Part shown: positions 59,129 through 64,000 of the stretch, one piece after another
How the letters are laid out: the number at the start of each line of letters is the position of its first letter
Position numbering within the stretch: position 1 is the first letter of the stretch
Source of the DNA: Crambe crambe
Taxonomy: Eukaryota; Porifera; Demospongiae; Poecilosclerida; Crambeidae
Direction: 5' to 3'
Assembly: GCA_963924555.1 (NCBI GenBank)
Contig: OZ004586.1
Span: forward strand, 8,266,501-8,330,500
DNA: 64,000 bases
Position numbers and translations under genes: made by a program
Notes under the pieces: generated by a model
What the model saw: only the letters and a program-made list of their open reading frames with translations
What the model was told of the DNA's origin: nothing
Database searches by the model: none

Positions 59129-60060
59129 AAATGATAACAATAAAGTAAGGGAAGGGGATTGATTGTAGTGTTGGCTATGGCTGCATGTGTTTGTATTGCT
59201 ATAATAGGATGGACTCGGTCGTACTCCCCTCCACATAATGTGGACCTCCTCCTCCTCTCTTCTGGATGTTCTCTGGATGCCAAAGATTCCTCCCACAGAG
59301 GACCAGTCCACTGGGCCGCAGGTACATACAGTACCCAACCAGCCAGCTAGTAATGAACTGGCGTTAAAATCTTACCCACCAGAATAGTTAATTATAGCCA
59401 TTCAATGCTGCATATAATATTAGAAGATCAGCTTTATGATTAGCTACCAATGTAGCTATGTGTGTTCATACACACAATCATGGACACTCTGTAGACTAAA
59501 CATTTTCTAATGATTGCTATAACATTATTCATGGCTCTCACTTACAGTAGCTTGTATGTGTTTGTTCTGTTGTGATTATTATATCGCTGTGCATTCATGT
59601 GATGTATGACGATTGTAGTGAGTGGTAACCCAACTGTCCTCTCCAAACTGTTGGAACTGGGAGCTCCTGTAGATGACCTTGACACTCTAGGCTCCACCCC
59701 TTCACTGGTCAGTCTTTTCATCATGCTCTTGCTACGATCCCTAAACATAGCTATCAATTGATTTAGCTATCACTTAGTCTGAGACTCGTGCTAGACCCAT
59801 GTAGCTATAATTTCTTTGATATAAGGTATGTAGCTAGTTAGCTAATTGTTTGACGTATCTAGAAGGCTTAATAAGTGCTCACCACAAAACCCTCAGGAGA
59901 ATGTGTATAATGCCTGCATGTAGTTGATGGGTTTGGTCTGGCCTTCAATGTTTCTGATCTCTTGAGGAACTAATGGAATGTCAGAATCCTCAAATATTCA
60001 GCGATCAGTGCTCATGACAACTGAACATGAATAGTGTTAAGGTCTTGCATTAGCTAGCTA

Positions 60061-60181
60061 TATTTCATCTGTGATAGATGAATTGCTAATGTTGATTCAA
60101 CTTTCCAGGAATCGTTAGATTGGCCATGATTAGCCATTGACTCAACGATTTCTGGAAAATTATCTATCACAGATGAAATAT
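60061..60181. mobile_element. Foldback MITE in A2
   Basis: TATTTCATCTGTGATAGATG at the left pairs with CATCTGTGATAGATAATTTT-type sequence reversed at the right (TATCTATCACAGATGAAATA). The arms continue through GGAATCGTTAGAT-like sequence to form a ~120-base hairpin. No coding content. Confidence 0.7.
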
Positions 60182-60860
60182 TGACTCAATCGAATGTCAG
60201 GATGAAAGTGAAGACACACATTAGCTATATAATTATGCATCACTAGCACATCCACAGTGCACTTTGACCTTAGTTGATTCCTTTTCTTCCTGTGCTGTAT
60301 ATAACATCCAGTGTTGTCACTTGCTCTTGGAGCTGACCCTTATGCCAAGACAGAGGCAGAGGGAATAACAGGTAGCAACTTCAAACTAGCTAGCTAACTA
60401 ACTGACCAGTTCATGTTGGCCAATAATTTACACAAAAGGTGATTTGCTAAAGGTACAATAGATATATCAAGCTAAATATAAGAAGTCATAAGAGCCTAAG
60501 GTACACACAAAACGTACATGAAACCAAATTTTCAAACTAAGTGTTTGGAACCAAATCAGTAGATCATACCATTTTGAGTGCAAGCAGTGTATAACAGGCC
60601 CTATTTTTTCCCCTGTACGAGGCTAACCATTTTGAATTCACTTCAATTAGGTATCAATGCTTAACCTTTGCTGTAGCTATGTGATGTCTCTGGTGTATGT
60701 ACTGTAGGACTCCATTTGGCAGCTAAGAAGGGTGTGGCAGAATCCTGTCAATACCTGTTGGACAAGACAGGTCAGCTTGGTACTGTTGTGGGAATCATTG
60801 AGTGTGTCGACTATCTCCCACAAGCTGGTCTATCACCCAATCACAAAGAACATGAGAGAT

Positions 60861-61162
60861 TCTCAAATCAGACTCTTAGTCGATGTAGGAGACACTACGG
60901 AGCACAATACTCGACTAACTTAATTATTGGAAGCCATTTTTTCGATAATACGCATGTGCATGTATTTGATATCCAATTATTATATTACTCAGCTAGCTAA
61001 TCTTCTTTCACATGTCCCTATAGAAGAATGAACTCTGTACATAGCTAAAACCATAAAAGAGAGGGGAAAAAGACCGGGAACAAGTAAGGGAAAAAAATAT
61101 TTCCATGAAATAAAAATATAAAAAAATGTAGGGGTGACCATTGCTCGAAAAAGTAAGGAAAC
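60861..61162. other. Spacer between A2 and the elements upstream of K5
   Basis: AT-rich with no recognised gene; only short frames occur. Confidence 0.45.
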
Positions 61163-61315
61163 AAGGGTAGGGGTGAAGGATGGAAATGGGATCAATCTTT
61201 GTTCTGTATATCCAGCCAACATATACACACTATTATCCCGACGTATATGTAGGGATTGTTGGCTGGATATACAGAACAAAGATTGATCCCATTTCCATCC
61301 TTCATCCCTACCCTT
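61163..61315. mobile_element. Hairpin MITE with ~57-base arms
   Basis: Arms AGGGTAGGGGTGAAGGATGG... (61163-61220) and the near-perfect reverse complement (61257-61315) enclose a ~36-base loop. Only one or two mismatches are seen, so the element is young. Confidence 0.85.
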
Positions 61316-61768
61316 ATACCGTATCATATTTTCGAGGGATTTTAATTTCGTGGTTTTCGCGGTCACTTATACGATATAGCATAGATATTTAGCGCATGCG
61401 CATTAGTCATTATGGAGTACTTCGACCTGCTCAGATGGCTACAAGTATTTCAAGCTGCTACTATCGTCTTCTGTACTAGCTGAAACGGTCAAAGAAGTTC
61501 TGAAGCTTCCCTATAAATATGAAATCAACTAATCATTGAAGGGTAACTAAAACTGGTCATCCTCGACCTCCCAGCAGCTCACGATCGCTAGTCTCGTGAA
61601 CCAGCCCGTTCTATCTCATCCGGACGCCCGCCACGTACGTGTGCATGCACTGTATGTACTGCGCGCACGCGTACACGCGAGCGATATATTATCCTCGAAA
61701 TTTTTATAATCTAGCTTGGTACTGGTATTCACGAAATTTTAATCCCTCGAAAATATCTACCCGTATGC
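61316..61768. mobile_element. 453-base inverted-repeat element upstream of K5
   Basis: The left TATTTTCGAGGGATTTTAAT, continuing TTCGTG, matches the right end in reverse (CACGAAATTTTAATCCCTCGAAAATA). The outer bases are less well conserved. It abuts the previous hairpin element and ends 63 bases before the K5 start. It also contains a second copy of GCGCATGCGCATTAGT (61392) that is repeated just outside the element (61783). Confidence 0.65.
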
Positions 61769-61781
61769 ATTTTATGCCATA

Positions 61782-61793
61782 TGCGCATGCGCA
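61782..61793. promoter_or_regulatory. Perfect NRF-1-like palindrome before K5
   Basis: TGCGCATGCGCA lies 38 bases before the K5 ATG. Near-identical words precede K2 (34583) and the K3 transposon (37387), and a weaker one lies in the methyltransferase/SAM synthetase promoter (25308). Confidence 0.5.
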
Positions 61794-61831
61794 TTAGTTA
61801 TTTGGGCTGGGCGTGTCTCGAGCTTGTGATA

Positions 61832-64000
61832 ATGGCTTACCGGTACCGGTATGGACAAACTGATGTAGCTGATGCCTTCAGGAATAATCACTACCTCCAG
61901 CAGTTTATGCTGAATGGCGTCACTCCCACTGGTAGGAGACTGGGAACAGGTTCTTATGGTTCAGTGAAAGAGGTCAGTTCATCCACCGTTGATTTCAACT
62001 TCAAGGTCTTTAATCAATATTTAAATCATAGGTGAAATACGGACATCTTGTGTGTGCTGGCAAGAAACTCCATGAAACACTTGTAGATGATGAGAATATT
62101 GGAGTGGGCAATGTTGTACGCAAGTATGAGCAGGAGTGCCAGTTGATGTCCAGCCTCCGTCACCCCAACATCACCCAGTTCCTTGGTCTGTACTTCCTTC
62201 CTGGGACTCGACTGCCTCTACTTGTGATGGAACGCCTAGACACAAGCCTTGATGACCTGCTGATGCACATGCCAGGCCTCCCTCTCTCCCTCAAGTGCTC
62301 TGTCTTGGAAGACGTAGCAAGTGGACTGGTCTATCTCCATGAAAGGCAACCTCCAGTCATCCACAGGGACCTGACTGCTAATAATGTCCTCCTTACCTCC
62401 TCCTTGGAGGCAAAGATTTCTGACCTGGGTAACTCACGTATAGCAGACATGAGGCCTGGTCAGGTAGCAAGGACACTCTCACGCATGCCAGGGACGCTAG
62501 TGTACATGCCTCCAGAGGCTTTAAATGAGACTCACCGCTATGGACCAGCCCTAGACATCTTCTCTTTTGGACATCTGATTCTATACACACTGATACAGGT
62601 AAAGCTTGCTACTTCATACTTTGGCCAGTGTCATTTTATATTGATGATTCAGGTGTTTCCTGGGAACCTACTGGCACCATCATTCCCTGACCCTGATGAC
62701 CCTGAGCGTATGTTGGGTCGTACAGAGGTGGAGCGTCGTGGAGAGTACATAGAGCTTCTAGAGAAACACTTTGACTGTCTTTACCCTTTCCTAGTCCAGC
62801 TAGTCAAGCAGTGTCTGCACAATACCCCATCACGAAGGCCAGCCACTGACGAGGTTCTGAATCAACTGCAGAGGTTGAAGGTCGAGGTGGAAGGAGTGTA
62901 TGGTGGGAATCTGGTGAAACTAGACATTAATAGAGTGTTGCTTGCCAAGGATATAAAGATGAAGGACAAGAGGATCACACAGTTAGAAGTAACTGAATTT
63001 GCCTTCAGCAACTTTATTACCATAATCAAGTTATTTCTTTATTAGGAGAGGTTTGAAGTATCTAAAAGACGAGTCAGGGAACTGGAAGTAAGTGTATTAA
63101 TATTCAGTGCAGCTAGTAACTATTCATATTGATAATGTAGATCAGTCAAGAGCAGTCACAGAGAGATAGCAGGGAGTATGAGGGGCAACTACGACAGAGG
63201 GATGAGCAGCTCCAACAACTTCAGGGAGATATAGAGATGAAGGACCAGCAGCTCCAACAACTGCAGAGGAACATGAAAGCTAAAGATGGACAGCTCCAAC
63301 AGCAGCAGGGAGACATAGAAGTGAAAGACAGACAGCTCCAACAACTACAGAATGAAATAGAAGGAAAAAAAGAAGACATTCTAGTCAAGTCTAAACATGC
63401 AGAGGTTAGCCACAGTAGCTCGAACTCTTACTTTTTGAAAGAAGCTCATACTGTAGCAATGCATAATGTATTGATTGTTGTGCTGTAGGAGTCCTTGTCC
63501 AACTTGCGTGCAGAAATGGAGGAGAGGGAGGCTAGACTGAGGGAGGAATTGCAAGCCGAGGTCAGCAGATTAACAGAGGAACTGAAAAGGTCCCAGGAAC
63601 TAGTAGGGTCAAAGGTGAGGCACACCTTAACATTCAAACTGTTTTCACTGATAATTTCATTATACATGAATCATAGGAACCTCTCAAACTGGAATTCCCT
63701 CTCCAGTTGAATTGGAGGCGTGGTCCCGATATGCCCTTAAGGATGGGTGGTTATTTACAGTCAGTGGTGGTGCAGAGGACAATGTATGTTGGAGGAGGAA
63801 GTAGTAATTTTAGTGCAAATGACTACATAGTGATGGAGTATGACATTGACTCGGGAAAATGGGACAAGTTGGCACGATACACAACACGTTGGTTTGCAAT
63901 GACAGCAATCAACAATCAGCTAGTTCTTATTGGTGGTACACAATCTGACCATAGTGATAGTAGACTACTGGGCTTATGGAGAACTGACAGCAAGAAATGG
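61832..64000 (+). CDS. K5: TKL-like kinase - coiled coil - Kelch propeller (3' end outside window)
   Basis: Exons 61832-61972, 62032-62598, 62653-62988, 63046-63087, 63141-63404, 63489-63614 and 63677 to beyond 64000 give at least 600 residues, open to the window edge. The kinase elements are intact: GTGSYG, AGKK, HRDLTANN (T to A against the other copies) and DLG. The coiled coil has about four 14-residue units; exon 4 is 12 bases shorter than in K2-K4. Intron 2 has shrunk to 54 bases without a stop codon, so reading straight through also stays in frame. The N terminus has a short extension (YRYRYG) from a local duplication. The downstream Kelch part cannot be checked. Confidence 0.85.

Overview
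This is a eukaryotic, animal-type window: genes are split into many short GT-AG exons, most introns are small, microsatellites are common, and inverted-repeat DNA transposons are dense. The ORFs match conserved animal genes (SPT4, S-adenosylmethionine synthetase, a homocysteine S-methyltransferase, a VAMP7-like longin SNARE). They sit beside a lineage-specific expansion of protein kinases. AT-rich spacers with many TAGCTAGC- and GCATGC-type words, compact genes and a large kinase expansion would fit a demosponge such as Amphimedon. That assignment is inference; nothing in the sequence proves the species.

Layout. 1-989 is the right part of an inverted-repeat transposon; a complete copy lies at 37427-38535. 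1325-2511 (minus) is a full four-exon SPT4 gene. 2512-10760 has no gene I can support, only repeats. 10761-21724 (plus) is a nine-exon gene for a ~2411-residue protein: ubiquitin-like domain, degenerate kinase domain, an enormous disordered exon, a Cys-rich patch and a C-terminal CAAX box. 21883-24665 (minus) and 25464-28757 (plus) are a head-to-head methionine-cycle pair, homocysteine S-methyltransferase and S-adenosylmethionine synthetase, sharing a ~0.8 kb intergenic region.

28786-64000 is a tandem array of one unusual gene family: a TKL-like kinase fused through a repetitive coiled coil to a Kelch propeller. There are five copies (called K1-K5 here), each with the same seven phase-0 exons. 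K2, K3 and K4 are intact, K5 runs off the window, and K1 has a broken Kelch part. Two minus-strand copies of a VAMP7-like SNARE (one broken) precede K1 and K2. Two decayed ankyrin-repeat genes follow K3 and K4, so the array grew by segmental duplication of [SNARE]-kinase-[ankyrin] blocks. Comparing paralogues exposes several transposon insertions against empty sites. The sequence just upstream of K3, K4 and K5 is in each case a different inverted-repeat element.

Working together: SPT4 acts in transcription elongation; the methyltransferase/synthetase pair makes methionine and then SAM; the kinase-Kelch proteins look like active signalling kinases with a β-propeller recognition module. The ligands and substrates of the kinases cannot be read from the sequence.
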